From assembly GCA_002083365.1 (NCBI GenBank), contig LVWS01000033.1, positions 124,001 through 188,000 of the forward strand: a DNA stretch of 64,000 bases. The letters are read 5' to 3'. Position 1 is the stretch's first letter; every line of letters starts with the position of its first letter. This stretch comes from Nitrospira sp. SG-bin1 (GTDB taxonomy: Bacteria; Nitrospirota; Nitrospiria; Nitrospirales; Nitrospiraceae). Shown piece after piece: positions 42,490 to 51,970 of the stretch. The notes beneath the pieces were generated by a model. That model saw only the letters and a program-made list of their open reading frames with translations, was not told the origin of the DNA and made no database searches. Made by a program: the position numbers and the translations under genes.

Positions 42490-43152
42490 TTATCGTTTTG
42501 ATTTTGGCTCGTCGACCACGGTTCGCTCGCGTAACTTGGTGACCAGCTGATCGTAGGAGCTCTCGCGAATGATCTTCTGAAACTGGCTCCGATAGTTGCT
42601 GACCAGGCTCACCCCGTCAATAATGATGTCGTAGGCAGACCATTGGCCATCCTTCAACAAGAGGCGGTAGTCCATGGGAAGAGCGGTTTTGTCCGATCGC
42701 AACTCCGTCCGGACTTCCGCATACGAACCTTCGATCCGTTCCGCCAAGTATCCCACTTCTTGTTTTCGTCCCGTATAGTCCTCGATTCTTCCGGCATACT
42801 TATCGGAGAGGAAACTCTTATAAACCTCGACGAACTCTTTCCGCTGAACTTCAGTCAGCGGTCTCCAATAACCGCCCAACACGCGCTTCGACATTTCGGC
42901 ATAGTCAAACCTGTCGGCGGCAATCTCTTCCAGCATTCGACGGCGCTGTGCGTGTCGGGTTGGGTCTTTCAGGGATGGGTCGTCGAGGATACGGAGAATC
43001 TTGGTGACCGTCTCGCGCACCGCTTCCGTCGGAGCCTCGGTCCCTTGCGAAGAAGCTGAAAAAGCGAAAAGCCACAAAGTGACAAAGACGAGCGCCACAG
43101 TCCGCAAGCCATTCGTGGAAACCCGCCGTTTCCTCGCACAGAGATGTACCAT
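42490..43152 (-). CDS. mlaC: MlaC/Ttg2D-type phospholipid-binding periplasmic protein
   Basis: 220 residues from ATG 43152, with TTAGGAGAG upstream; an in-frame TTG at 43191 is a weaker start. A signal peptide (ending SASSQG) precedes an MlaC domain: DFRFDYAEMSKRVLGGYWRPLT-like, SKFLSDKYAGRIEDYTG-like and DYRLLLKDGQWSAYDIIIDGVSLVSNYRSQF. MlaC shuttles phospholipids between MlaA in the outer membrane and the inner membrane. The mlaA partner lies 6 kb away at 49299. Confidence 0.88.
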   Translation of the reverse strand: MVHLCARKRRVSTNGLRTVALVFVTLWLFAFSASSQGTEAPTEAVRETVTKILRILDDPSLKDPTRHAQRRRMLEEIAADRFDYAEMSKRVLGGYWRPLTEVQRKEFVEVYKSFLSDKYAGRIEDYTGRKQEVGYLAERIEGSYAEVRTELRSDKTALPMDYRLLLKDGQWSAYDIIIDGVSLVSNYRSQFQKIIRESSYDQLVTKLRERTVVDEPKSKR

Positions 43153-43571
43153 TCGATGGTGTTCTCTCCTAAACTCGCCACTCCAGTACAACTGTCACCT
43201 TTGAGTCTACACGATGCCAGACGACCTTGCCATCGAACCGATGTTTCTTCTTCTGCGTCGACCGGATGCCGTGAATGGTCTTCGCTGCGTGTCTCTCTCT
43301 TTGACGATGGCATATGAAGTTCGTGGGTGATTCGGCACTGGTCTCGATCATCTTGGAGAGAGATATAAAGCCTTTTTACCTACCGCATGCTTGCACGAAC
43401 ATCGGTCGTTAAAAATTCCCATGAGTCGAACAATTTCTACCATAGGCTGTGTCATGACTCGTGTGGGTTCAGAAATTGTATGAAATGCCGACCAGTGTGG
43501 CTACCGATATAGCCCGTGCAGGAATTCAGTCTTGCGAGCTTTAGGTAAGAAGCCTAGAATAGTTTTACCCT
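43153..43571 (+). other. divergent intergenic region, probable promoters
   Basis: No gene is supported between divergent mlaC and the histidine kinase gene. The AT-rich stretch around 43380-43480 is the probable promoter area for the kinase; I can name no clear -35/-10 boxes. Confidence 0.35.
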
Positions 43572-45950
43572 ATGACACCGAACTCAACCAAAAAGAAGCG
43601 TTGGATGGAGGCACGGCTGCTCTCGGACGTTCCTCACACAGAGGATTGGCAAGGGAAGGCGGTCGAATCGGCAAGAGACGATTTCTTCGCCGAAGCCTTC
43701 CGTCTGAGCCCTCATCCCATCGGCATCACGGAGCTCGAGACCGGGTTGTGTCTCGAAGTCAACGACGCTTGCCTGGATATTTACGGTTTCCGCCGGGATG
43801 AAGTCATCGGGAAAACGACGTTGATGTTGGGAATCTGGCCTGATCCTCATGATCGAGCCAGACTCATCGATCGATTGAAGACGGAAGGGTCGGTCCGCAA
43901 TCTTGAAGTGTCGATGCGGATGAAGAACGGTGAATTGCGACAGTTCCTCATCTCGACAGACCTGATCACGCTCAGGGGGAAACCCTGCCTCCTGACGATC
44001 GGCAATGACATTACCGAACGCAAAAGGATTGAAGAGGCGTTGCGCCGCACGCATGACGAGTTGGAACAACGCGTTCGGCAACGAACGGCCGATCTCGAAC
44101 GAATCAATGCGGCGATGCGGGATAGTGAGGAACGATTCCGCTTGTTCGTCGAGCACGCCCCGGCTGCGATCGCGATGTTTGATCGCGAGATGCGCTACTT
44201 GGCGGCGAGCCGTCGTTGGATGGAAGATTACCGGCTTGCCGGCGACCTCATCGGCCGATCACACTACGACGTACTTCCCGAGATCCCAGTGCGATGGAAG
44301 GAGGTACATCGTCGTGGATTGACGGGAGAAGTACTGAGCGCGGACGAAGACCCGTTCGTTCGGCACGATGGCTCCGTCCAGTGGATCACCTGGGATGTTC
44401 GTCCCTGGTATAGCGGCCGTGACGTGGGCGGCATTGTCGTCGTCACCGAAGACGTGACGGCCCGCGTGGAAGCCAAGAACGCATTGCACGAACGAGAGGA
44501 ACGGTCCGATCAAGTCATTCGGTTGGCCAACTTCGGCATTTTCGATCATGACCATCGCACCGGAAAAGTGTACTGGTCTCCCGCGATGAGAGAAATCTAC
44601 GGAGTCGGGCCCGATGAACCGGCTTCTCTGGAAGGATACATCCGGTTGATCCATCCGGAAGACCGCGACGCAATTGTCGCTGCCATCAAGCAGGCACAGG
44701 ACCCTGCCAGTGACGATCTTTTCTCGGTTGAACATCGTGTGTTGCGACATGACGGCGGTATCCGGTGGGTGAGTTTTCGGTCATGGACGTTATTCGACCA
44801 TGACGGACCGGAACGTCGCCCCACTCGAACCTTGGGGGCGATGATCGATATCACGAAACGGAAACATGCCGAAGAGGCGCTGAAAATGAGCGAGCGCCGA
44901 TTCGCATCCTTTATGGATAATTTGCACGGCTTCGCGTGGATCAAAGATGTTCAAGGCCGATATCTGTATATCAATCGGCTGTTTGAAGAATCTCTCATCC
45001 AAGGATTAGATTGGAAAGAAAAGACGGCGCGGGAGTTGTGGCCGGAGGAGATCGCTGAACAGTACGAATTAAGCGATAAGAAAGTGCGGGAGAACAAGGC
45101 ACCGCTGCATGAGGTCGCACCGTTCGTTCGGGATGGGGAAATCCGTCATGCGCTCGTCAGTAAGTTTCCCATCGTCGATCATAAGGGTACGCCAGTGCTC
45201 TTGGGAGGTGTCGCAGTCGACATCACCGAACGCAAGCAGGCGGAGGAGGCTCTGCATCGCAACCAACTCGAATTGCATCAGCAGCAGGTGCAACTGGAAG
45301 AACTGACGTCCAAGCTGCTGAAAGCACAGGAGCATGAGCGGCAACGAATCGCCCGTGATTTGCACGACGACGTGAGCCAACGGTTGGCCGCGCTGGTCTT
45401 GGAAGTGGCATCCTTGGAACGCCATCCTTCCACCGAGCCCGTTGAACTGGCTCACGCGTTGGGACCGCTGCGCGAACAGTTGGAGCAGCTTTCTGACGAT
45501 GTGCACACGCTCGCGTACCGGCTTCATCCCTCGTTGTTGGAGCACGCGGGATTGCGCCCGGCCGTCGAAGACCATGTCCATCAGGTATCCCGACGCACGG
45601 GTTTACCCATCCATCTGAAGATTCTGGATGTTCCGAATGCGGTGCCGCTCGATCAGGCGACCTGTCTCTTCCGCGTCATGCAGGAAAGCGTCCAAAATGT
45701 GGTGAAGCATGCGGAAGCGACGGCCGTGGCGGTCCAGCTTCGCGGGTCATCAAAGGGGGTGGGCCTGTCCGTCATCGACAATGGAAAGGGATTTGATCTG
45801 CAAGACTTGCGTGCTCACCAACAGGGACTGGGATTGAGCAGTATGGAGGAACGACTGCGACAGCTGCACGGGTTCTTTCGGATCCACTCGCAGCCATCCC
45901 ACGGCACAAAGGTCTGTGCGTGGGTGCCTTGCGAGATGGAGGTCACATGA
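43572..45950 (+). CDS. four-PAS sensor histidine kinase, NarL-type (HisKA_3)
   Basis: 792 residues, no transmembrane segments, so probably cytoplasmic. Four PAS domains at about 30-155, 190-310, 320-440 and 445-565. Then HisKA_3 with the phospho-acceptor His in RQRIARDLHDDVSQRLA and an HATPase domain (MQESVQNVVKHAEATAV, NGKGFD, GLGLSSMEERL). A PAS ligand could be haem, flavin or oxygen-related but is not identifiable. The stop overlaps the response-regulator start (ATGA). Minor: DUF-like linkers of coiled coil (EQRVRQRTADLERINAAMRD) join the PAS domains. Confidence 0.9.
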   Translation: MTPNSTKKKRWMEARLLSDVPHTEDWQGKAVESARDDFFAEAFRLSPHPIGITELETGLCLEVNDACLDIYGFRRDEVIGKTTLMLGIWPDPHDRARLIDRLKTEGSVRNLEVSMRMKNGELRQFLISTDLITLRGKPCLLTIGNDITERKRIEEALRRTHDELEQRVRQRTADLERINAAMRDSEERFRLFVEHAPAAIAMFDREMRYLAASRRWMEDYRLAGDLIGRSHYDVLPEIPVRWKEVHRRGLTGEVLSADEDPFVRHDGSVQWITWDVRPWYSGRDVGGIVVVTEDVTARVEAKNALHEREERSDQVIRLANFGIFDHDHRTGKVYWSPAMREIYGVGPDEPASLEGYIRLIHPEDRDAIVAAIKQAQDPASDDLFSVEHRVLRHDGGIRWVSFRSWTLFDHDGPERRPTRTLGAMIDITKRKHAEEALKMSERRFASFMDNLHGFAWIKDVQGRYLYINRLFEESLIQGLDWKEKTARELWPEEIAEQYELSDKKVRENKAPLHEVAPFVRDGEIRHALVSKFPIVDHKGTPVLLGGVAVDITERKQAEEALHRNQLELHQQQVQLEELTSKLLKAQEHERQRIARDLHDDVSQRLAALVLEVASLERHPSTEPVELAHALGPLREQLEQLSDDVHTLAYRLHPSLLEHAGLRPAVEDHVHQVSRRTGLPIHLKILDVPNAVPLDQATCLFRVMQESVQNVVKHAEATAVAVQLRGSSKGVGLSVIDNGKGFDLQDLRAHQQGLGLSSMEERLRQLHGFFRIHSQPSHGTKVCAWVPCEMEVT

Positions 45951-46600
45951 AGCGGCCCCGTATCCTGATGGCCGACGATCATGCCATCGTCCTTGCTGGG
46001 CTTCGGAAGTTGGTGGAAGCCGAGGGTGAGGTGGTCGGTATGGTGGAGGATGGGCGAGCCTTGGTGGAAGCGGCACAGCAGCTGCGTCCAGACATTGTAT
46101 TGCTGGACATCTCGATGCCGTTGCTCAATGGATTGGATGCGGCCCGGCAAATCAGTAAACTGACGCCGGAAAGTAAACTGATCTTCCTGACGATGCATGC
46201 CACCCCGACCTATGCGACCGAAGCTTTTAAGGCAGGGGCCTCCGGCTATTTGATCAAACGGTCTGCTGCGGTGGAGCTTAAACAAGCCATTCAGGCGGTC
46301 ATGCGGGGACAACACTATATGACTCCGCTCATCACGAAAGATGTTTTGGCGGCGACGCTACAATCCCCCGATGGCCAGCCCAGCAAGCCATTGGTGACCT
46401 CCCTGACCCAGCGGCAACGGGAGGTCTTACAACTTGTCGCCGAGGGAAAGGGTACCAAGGCCATAGCCTCGATTTTAAATATTTCCGTCAAGACCGTGGA
46501 ATTTCACAAGTTTCGTATTATGGGAGAACTCGATCTCCACTCAACTGCTGAGCTCATCAAATATGCGATCGCGGAAGGTCTTGTGAGCGTGTCCTCGTAA
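45947..46600 (+). CDS. NarL/LuxR-family response regulator
   Basis: 217 residues. Receiver domain with ADDHAIVLAG, phospho-acceptor Asp in VLLDISMPLLNG, and conserved Lys in YLIKRSAA; C-terminal LuxR helix-turn-helix LTQRQREVLQLVAEGKGTKAIASILNISVKTVEFHK. Partner of the kinase in front, which it overlaps. Targets unknown. Confidence 0.92.
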   Translation: MKRPRILMADDHAIVLAGLRKLVEAEGEVVGMVEDGRALVEAAQQLRPDIVLLDISMPLLNGLDAARQISKLTPESKLIFLTMHATPTYATEAFKAGASGYLIKRSAAVELKQAIQAVMRGQHYMTPLITKDVLAATLQSPDGQPSKPLVTSLTQRQREVLQLVAEGKGTKAIASILNISVKTVEFHKFRIMGELDLHSTAELIKYAIAEGLVSVSS

Positions 46601-46853
46601 GAGTTCAAACCGGCTTGTCTCCACTAATGGTATCTCTCGCCATCATCACCACAACATTATGATTCGATCGCCCATGGATTTTCAGTTTCGCTAGTAATAT
46701 ACCAACATCTTTCTAGTGAAATTACTAGTTCACAAAGTCCTTCCACAGTACTTACTATTAGCCGTGGTTAATGTTTAGTTTGTCTCCTTCGAATCGGATG
46801 ATTCGAGATCTGACTAGAGACGCTGCGAGGTTTGACCTCTGAGTGGTGAACTT

Positions 46854-47111
46854 ATGCAAGTTTCAGCGATTATAGATCGTGTCTATGGAGCCTTGGAACA
46901 GTTTGGTTCCACTTGCTCAATGGAAGAGGTGGTCGGGCTCTGCCCGGAACTTACCTGGAACCAAGTGTACCTAGCCATTGATTACTTAAACAAAGCAGGA
47001 AAGGTTTCCGTGACCTTGGATCCAGACAGAACGTATACCGTCCGGGTCGGTTCAGGAGGCGAGTCATCACAATTTTCCTCCAGACAAGGGCACCTTCACA
47101 GTACCGTTTAA
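46854..47111 (+). CDS. small winged-helix-like DNA-binding protein
   Basis: 85 residues from ATG 46854. IIDRVYGALEQFG, MEEVVGLCPELTWNQVYLAIDYLNKAGKVSVTLDPDRTYTV form two or three helices plus a short beta hairpin, as in small winged HTH domains; a frameshifted paralogue is at 20516. Repeated occurrence of this pattern in the window suggests a lineage-specific family. Function unknown. Confidence 0.65.
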   Translation: MQVSAIIDRVYGALEQFGSTCSMEEVVGLCPELTWNQVYLAIDYLNKAGKVSVTLDPDRTYTVRVGSGGESSQFSSRQGHLHSTV

Positions 47112-47481
47112 CCTCTGATCGGCTCTATCCTCATCCCCGACAATAGAGCTGTACGGCCTACCGTCACCTCCGCTTCGCGTAACGTTTGTCTGGGGGATGA
47201 CTCTCCGTCATATAAGCTTGTAGATGATATTGGTGTGCATGCAGATTGCCGCGACTTTCTGGACTGCAGGGAGAAGAAGACGGTAGTCCCTGCCGGTCCA
47301 CCGTTCTGTTCCCTGAAATGTCTTAGCCATCGAAGGGCGACGCCCCTCAGCAGCGCACCTCGCGAGATAACAAGCGAGTGAGATGAATCCGTTGGACTCC
47401 TGACGACGGCGGATCATCTTCGTACATGACTCCCTGCGTTCTCTAATCCACGCGGAAGGTTTGTGGTACAGTGGCCGCTTC

Positions 47482-48639
47482 ATGAGGATCTTCGTTCTCG
47501 GAGTCGGGGCTACTGGATCGCTTCTTGTGAGGTTACTTGTCCGGCAAGGCCATCACGTGTCTTGTGGCGACCGGGATCCGGACCGTGCACGCGACTTTCT
47601 CGGGGACACATCAGACATTGCGATCCAACGGGTCAATGCCCGAAATCTTCGAAACGTAGTCAAAGCAACCGAAGGATGCCACCTCCTGATCAATGCATGC
47701 CCCCCCGTCTTGAACAATATCATCATGCGGGCGGCTCTTCGTGTACAGGCTCATTATCTCGATACCGCCTCACATCTCCGAGCCAACCCATTTCGACCGG
47801 AACAGTTGTCCTTCGATCGGCGATTCCGGGAGAAACAACGATGGGCACTCATCCATGCGGGCGTGGCGCCCGGATTAACCAATCTCCTCGCAGCTCAGGC
47901 GGCGGCCGGTCTTGACGAGGCGGAGAAAGCAGAGATACGAATTTTTGAGAATACGGCATCGGATAACCCGGTCTCGCAGTGGTCGGCCGAATCATCATTT
48001 GACGAAGCCATATCGCGCCCACGTGTCTATCGCAACGGCCGTTTCGGTTTCGGGGTCAAATTCGGCGAGCGTGAACGGTTTCGATTTCCCCCGCCGATTG
48101 GGTTGGTCAGCGTCGTGTTGGCCGCTCAAGATGAAGTCACGACATTGCCGCGCGTTCTTCGCCTGAGGAGTGTCGACGCGAAAATCGGCGGGACCGACAT
48201 GGAGCGGTTTCGGCGATGGTATCGCCAAGGCAAACTGAAACGGTCGCGTGGACTCAGCGCGGTCCAATTCCCAGCGACGGAGACTCCTCGTGCGATGATC
48301 AAACTGGTCCGAAAAGGGATCCTGCACAACGCCCGTTTTGCCGTGGCCGTGTCGGTCTATGGGTTTCGAGGAGAACGTCCCTGTCGGATCCGCTGGGATG
48401 CCAAATTCCCTTCGCTCTTTGAGTTGCGCCACAAAAAACTCGCGTACTCACCGATCGCCTGGAGTACCGCGCATCTCGTGGCAGTGTTTGTCAAACATAT
48501 GCCGCACGACCTTGTCGGTGTGTATGTGCCTGAAGAGTTACCGGCCCCTGTTCGACGAAAGATCCTACACGCGGCACGTTCGAGCGGTATCCGCCTGAAG
48601 CGAACGACAACGTCATTTAGATCATCGGATCAGTCTTAA
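47482..48639 (+). CDS. saccharopine-dehydrogenase-like oxidoreductase
   Basis: 385 residues from ATG 47482. A Rossmann motif VLGVGATGSLLVRLL opens the NAD(P) domain; ACPPVLNNIIMRAAL and YLDTASH resemble saccharopine dehydrogenase family proteins (residues 60-110), as does AGVAPGLTNLLAAQAA. The C-terminal part is family-like but I cannot name the substrate. It stands alone. Confidence 0.75.
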   Translation: MRIFVLGVGATGSLLVRLLVRQGHHVSCGDRDPDRARDFLGDTSDIAIQRVNARNLRNVVKATEGCHLLINACPPVLNNIIMRAALRVQAHYLDTASHLRANPFRPEQLSFDRRFREKQRWALIHAGVAPGLTNLLAAQAAAGLDEAEKAEIRIFENTASDNPVSQWSAESSFDEAISRPRVYRNGRFGFGVKFGERERFRFPPPIGLVSVVLAAQDEVTTLPRVLRLRSVDAKIGGTDMERFRRWYRQGKLKRSRGLSAVQFPATETPRAMIKLVRKGILHNARFAVAVSVYGFRGERPCRIRWDAKFPSLFELRHKKLAYSPIAWSTAHLVAVFVKHMPHDLVGVYVPEELPAPVRRKILHAARSSGIRLKRTTTSFRSSDQS

Positions 48640-48969
48640 CCCATATTAGTCCTCCACTCAACGAGATCCCGTTCAAACGTCATGCGTTATCCGATGTCAA
48701 CTGTCCCAATTCCTTCGCATCCTGACCAGGCTGCATTCGTCCGAGACGTCCTGTCCAAGCTACTTGACAGTCGATTTTCTCCGGATTAAATTTGCGCCAC
48801 ATATAGATTCCCAAGGTGCGAAGGGCCGAGTTGTTGTCTGACATCAGACCCTGAAGGTGTCATTCGTTGCAGCTTGTCCAGGGAAAGGATGTCCATCGGT
48901 CTCATCGTTGGGAGGTGTGCTGTGGTATTTCACTTCGTTGCGTGACGGGTCCGGACGAAAGGAGGAACC
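48640..48969 (+). other. intergenic stretch without a strong gene
   Basis: A 35-codon frame (ATG 48682 to TAA 48789) lacks a ribosome site and any similarity, so I do not call it. The last bases contain the AAAGGAGG ribosome site of the 27-residue gene that follows. Confidence 0.35.
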
Positions 48970-49053
48970 ATGGATAGTACCTTCTTGATGTTTGCCGTTG
49001 TGATGCTCGTGATTTTCATCGGCGGCATCATCGTGTACAAGAAGAGCGTGTAG
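48970..49053 (+). CDS. 27-residue membrane microprotein (GGIIVYKKSV type, copy 1)
   Basis: ATG 48970 to TAG 49053, preceded by GAAAGGAGGAACC. The product begins MDSTFLMF, continues with one hydrophobic helix and ends FIGGIIVYKKSV. A second gene at 51643 encodes a 26-residue protein with the same length plan, strong ribosome site and C-terminus GGIVVYKKSV. Finding two independent copies makes chance frames unlikely. Single-pass inner-membrane microprotein; function unknown. Confidence 0.7.
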   Translation: MDSTFLMFAVVMLVIFIGGIIVYKKSV

Positions 49054-49298
49054 CGAGCGCTCTACCCCGCATCTTCGTTTGTGAGGGGCTCAGTGCCTTG
49101 TGGGCCCGCATTGGTGGCTGTCAGGTGCGCTGACCTCACAATCATGGGTCTGCCTTGTTCCGGTGGATCCTCCTAGTCTTTCATTCCCTTCATATTTCGT
49201 CGTTATCCCACTCGGGTGTCGTCACAACAGACCGTTATTAATAGATTGTAATAGCGATGAGCATGAAATCAGACCGGGTATTAGTGACAGAGAATCGG

Positions 49299-50189
49299 CT
49301 ATTCTCGGATGGCTTTGGCCCGTTTTTGAAGATAGGCATTACGGACTGCCGCATAGAGGTCCAGAGTCGATTCTTCAACGCCCTGGAATTTTTCCAAATT
49401 CAGGGAGCGATCGTTGACGATCTCCGTCGCACGCACGCCGATCGTGATGCCGTAAATGGCCGCCCGTTCATCTGGAGAGATCACCGTCGGTATGGCATCG
49501 ATGTCGTGCATAGTCGGGAGAATGAGCCAGTAAATCGGATTCAGGGCGATGTCTCCGGCATATCCGACTAGGTCGCGAACCGTATACGGTCCCAGAAGCG
49601 GCACCATAAGATAGGGACCAGGTTTGATGCCGTAAAATCCGAGCGTCTGTCCGGTATCTTCCTCCGGTGTGGTGAGATTCCATCGCTGAGCCACATCAAA
49701 GAATCCCCCGATCCCAACCGTCGTATTGATGAGAAACCGGCCGGCCTCGATTCCCGCGCCTCTAAATTTCCCCTGAAACATATTGTTCATGAATCGTGGG
49801 GTCACACGGCTATTGTAGAAGATATTGCTGATCCCGATCTGGACGATATTCGGTACGACAACGTTGTAGCCTTTAGCGACCGGTTTCAGTATCCATCGAT
49901 CGAGTTGCCGGTTGAATTCAAAGAATTTGGTATTTAGAGGCTCCCAGGGATCATGCTCCTCAATTGCTTCTTCACCTGGCTCGGCGAACGGGTCGAGTGG
50001 CTCGTCTGGAGAGACGTCGGTCGCCGATACGGCGGAGGGAGTGATCTTCTGAGAGGCATCGGCAAGGAGCATCGGGAGCGCATCCTGCTTGATGTAAGAA
50101 GGCAGAGGATGAGCTACGGATTGTTGACCGGCACAACCGGAGAGTACGATCAACGAGACGGCAAAGACGAGTCCACATTCTCTTCGCAT
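49299..50189 (-). CDS. mlaA: MlaA/VacJ-family outer-membrane lipoprotein
   Basis: 296 residues from ATG 50189; the longer frame to 50225 adds no signal-like residues. Lipobox LSGC (residues 16-19). The MlaA domain is clear: DPWEPLNTKFFEFNRQLDRWILKPVAKGYN, FYNSRVTPRFMNNMFQGKFRGAG, GIGGFFDVAQRWNL and EDTGQTLGFYGIKPGPYLMVPLLGP. It removes phospholipids from the outer leaflet and passes them to MlaC. Confidence 0.92.
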   Translation of the reverse strand: MRRECGLVFAVSLIVLSGCAGQQSVAHPLPSYIKQDALPMLLADASQKITPSAVSATDVSPDEPLDPFAEPGEEAIEEHDPWEPLNTKFFEFNRQLDRWILKPVAKGYNVVVPNIVQIGISNIFYNSRVTPRFMNNMFQGKFRGAGIEAGRFLINTTVGIGGFFDVAQRWNLTTPEEDTGQTLGFYGIKPGPYLMVPLLGPYTVRDLVGYAGDIALNPIYWLILPTMHDIDAIPTVISPDERAAIYGITIGVRATEIVNDRSLNLEKFQGVEESTLDLYAAVRNAYLQKRAKAIRE

Positions 50190-50225
50190 CAAGCGGGACG
50201 ACCTACACACTGATATTGTCCTCAT

Positions 50226-50578
50226 TCTAGTGACTATCCTCTTGAGATTAATAATAAAATGAGCTTCGGCAATGCGGCCCGCACTCTACCAAAAGTCGAG
50301 TCACCCGCCAATCATTTATTTATGAGGTATTCATCGGATCTAGGCCATGGCTTCTCCCCTTACGGACATGGCATTAGTATTGCTTTCCAAATAATAGAAA
50401 GGAGGAACCCTCACTCCCTACCGGAAGGGGCTCTTATCCGGAAGAGGCTCTCATCCACCGGCTTCCGAACATCCTGTGGGGTGCCGCGTGGTTCATGCAT
50501 CGCGCAACGCCGGGCATCTTGTGGTGTTACCTACAGGAGGGGATGGAAAAGAACTCCTCGCGTAGAAGGGAAGATGCA
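50226..50578 (+). other. intergenic stretch without a supported gene
   Basis: No frame is convincing. It contains GGCTCTTATCCGGAAGAGGCTCTCATCC, an imperfect direct repeat, and probably the promoter for the UspA gene. Confidence 0.35.
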
Positions 50579-51424
50579 ATGAAAGCTGTCATAGGAGTGG
50601 ATGGATCGAAATATTCAGAATGGGTATTGGGTTGGTTGGGCGAGCTGCCGTTTCGGGCAAGACCGCGGGTGACGGCGATTCATGCCATGGATCTTCAATC
50701 CGTGCGACCGTCGTTCCTCACTCAACCGTCCGTCAGCGGGTATGAACCGGACGAAGGGGAAGCCATTCATCTTGTGGAGTCTCGAGCCAAGCGGGTGGAA
50801 GCAGAGACGAAGCGGCAGTTAGCGAAGCTTGGGCTCAAGGGTTCGGTGCGCGTCGTGCAAGACAAGATCGCACAAGCCCTCATCGAAGAGGCGGGGCGTA
50901 AGGGGTTGATCGTGGTCGGGAGCCGCGGGCTCGATGCCATCGACCGGTTTGTGCTGGGCAGCGTTTCCACGGCGGTCACGCTCCATGCGTCCTGTTCGGT
51001 CTTGATCGTGAAAGAGCCCCCACAACCTCTTCGACGGCTGTTGGTCGCGACAGATGGGTCTCCGTCATCTCAAAAAGGGCTTCAATTTTTGATCAAACAG
51101 TTCACGGCCAGATCGAAAACCAAGCCGCCGCTGGTTCTGTTGGTCCATGTCATGCCGTTTCTGCGCTACACGATGGTGAAGGAGGCGGGAGAGAAATTGC
51201 TTGCGCAGGAGGGGGCAATGCTTGAAAAGGCTGGGTATCGTGTCAGACAATTTCCATGTGTGGGACCGGCCGCCGAGGAAATCATGAAGGTGGTGAATCG
51301 AGAACAACCTGACCTGATCGTGACCGGAGCCAAAGGGAAAAATACTGTCGCCCGATTTCTCTTGGGCAGCGTCTCGACGAAACTGGTACAACAGAGCGCT
51401 TCTTCCGTCCTCGTGGTCAGATAA
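50579..51424 (+). CDS. tandem UspA-domain universal stress protein
   Basis: 281 residues from ATG 50579 (GAAGGGAAG upstream; the longer frame to 50495 is not translated in my view). Two UspA domains: MKAVIGVDGSKYSEWVLG to GSVSTAVTLHASCSVLIVK, then RRLLVATDGSPSSQKGL to GSVSTKLVQQSASSVLVV. ATP-binding loops G-x2-G-x9-GS are kept. A strong hairpin follows at 51464. Stress role presumed. Confidence 0.87.
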   Translation: MKAVIGVDGSKYSEWVLGWLGELPFRARPRVTAIHAMDLQSVRPSFLTQPSVSGYEPDEGEAIHLVESRAKRVEAETKRQLAKLGLKGSVRVVQDKIAQALIEEAGRKGLIVVGSRGLDAIDRFVLGSVSTAVTLHASCSVLIVKEPPQPLRRLLVATDGSPSSQKGLQFLIKQFTARSKTKPPLVLLVHVMPFLRYTMVKEAGEKLLAQEGAMLEKAGYRVRQFPCVGPAAEEIMKVVNREQPDLIVTGAKGKNTVARFLLGSVSTKLVQQSASSVLVVR

Positions 51425-51463
51425 GTCATAGCCGGCTGATTGAGGTACTGGTGAAGACGAATC

Positions 51464-51494
51464 CATGGCTCACCCCCTCTGGGGGTGAGCCATG
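51464..51494 (+). terminator. strong hairpin, possible terminator
   Basis: A perfect 14-bp inverted repeat with a 3-base TCT loop (CATGGCTCACCCCC / GGGGGTGAGCCATG), 40 bases after the UspA stop codon. It has no T-run, so it may act as a processing or mRNA-stability hairpin or a bidirectional block rather than a classic rho-independent terminator. Confidence 0.45.
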
Positions 51495-51642
51495 CTGTCA
51501 CTTGGAGGGACCCGACGAAGCGGGCGTGCCATTGTCCTGAATAAGGCCGTTCTTCACAATACGCTCACTCTGCAGCGCAAAGGCACCTTTCAGGAAGATG
51601 AGGCCTTGCCACAGGGGGGATGCCCATGCCTGAGCCGACGAG

Positions 51643-51723
51643 CTACACACTTTTCTTATAGACGACGATCCCCCCGAGGAGGAGTGCACCCATCACAAGC
51701 GCAAACAACCACATCATGTCCAT
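51643..51723 (-). CDS. 26-residue membrane microprotein (GGIVVYKKSV type, copy 2)
   Basis: ATG 51723, TAG 51643-51645, preceded on the coding strand by GAAAGGAGCGGTT. It reads MDMMWLFALVMGALLLGGIV, then VYKKSV. The C-terminus GGI-V-V-Y-K-K-S-V matches the gene at 48970. The two share length, topology (one span, Lys-Lys-Ser-Val tail) and ribosome site quality. Unrecognised family. Confidence 0.7.
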   Translation of the reverse strand: MDMMWLFALVMGALLLGGIVVYKKSV

Positions 51724-51970
51724 AACCGCTCCTTTCAGTTAAGAAGATTGGGACTCATGCATTCGTTGTGGAGCAACTCTTGTGCTCGATCTGAATGCCC
51801 CAAAACTCCGCAAAAAGAGGCGCCTACAACGCCACGCAGGCCAGGCGTGTTCAGCGAAATGAGGAGAATGTCATCAAGACTGTCTAGCCGATTGGACAAT
51901 CCACTTCAGCGCTCCCAGCAGGTTAAGCGGGAAAAACATAGCGATGCATGCATTGGTTTGGGGAAAATGG

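Noticed and set aside
47208..47483. A 91-codon minus-strand frame overlapping the dehydrogenase start
   Set aside because: It covers the start of the gene at 47482 and shows no domain; probably a shadow of non-coding sequence.
48682..48789. A 35-codon frame upstream of the 27-residue microprotein
   Set aside because: No ribosome site, no hydrophobic or metal-binding pattern and no similarity to the microproteins.
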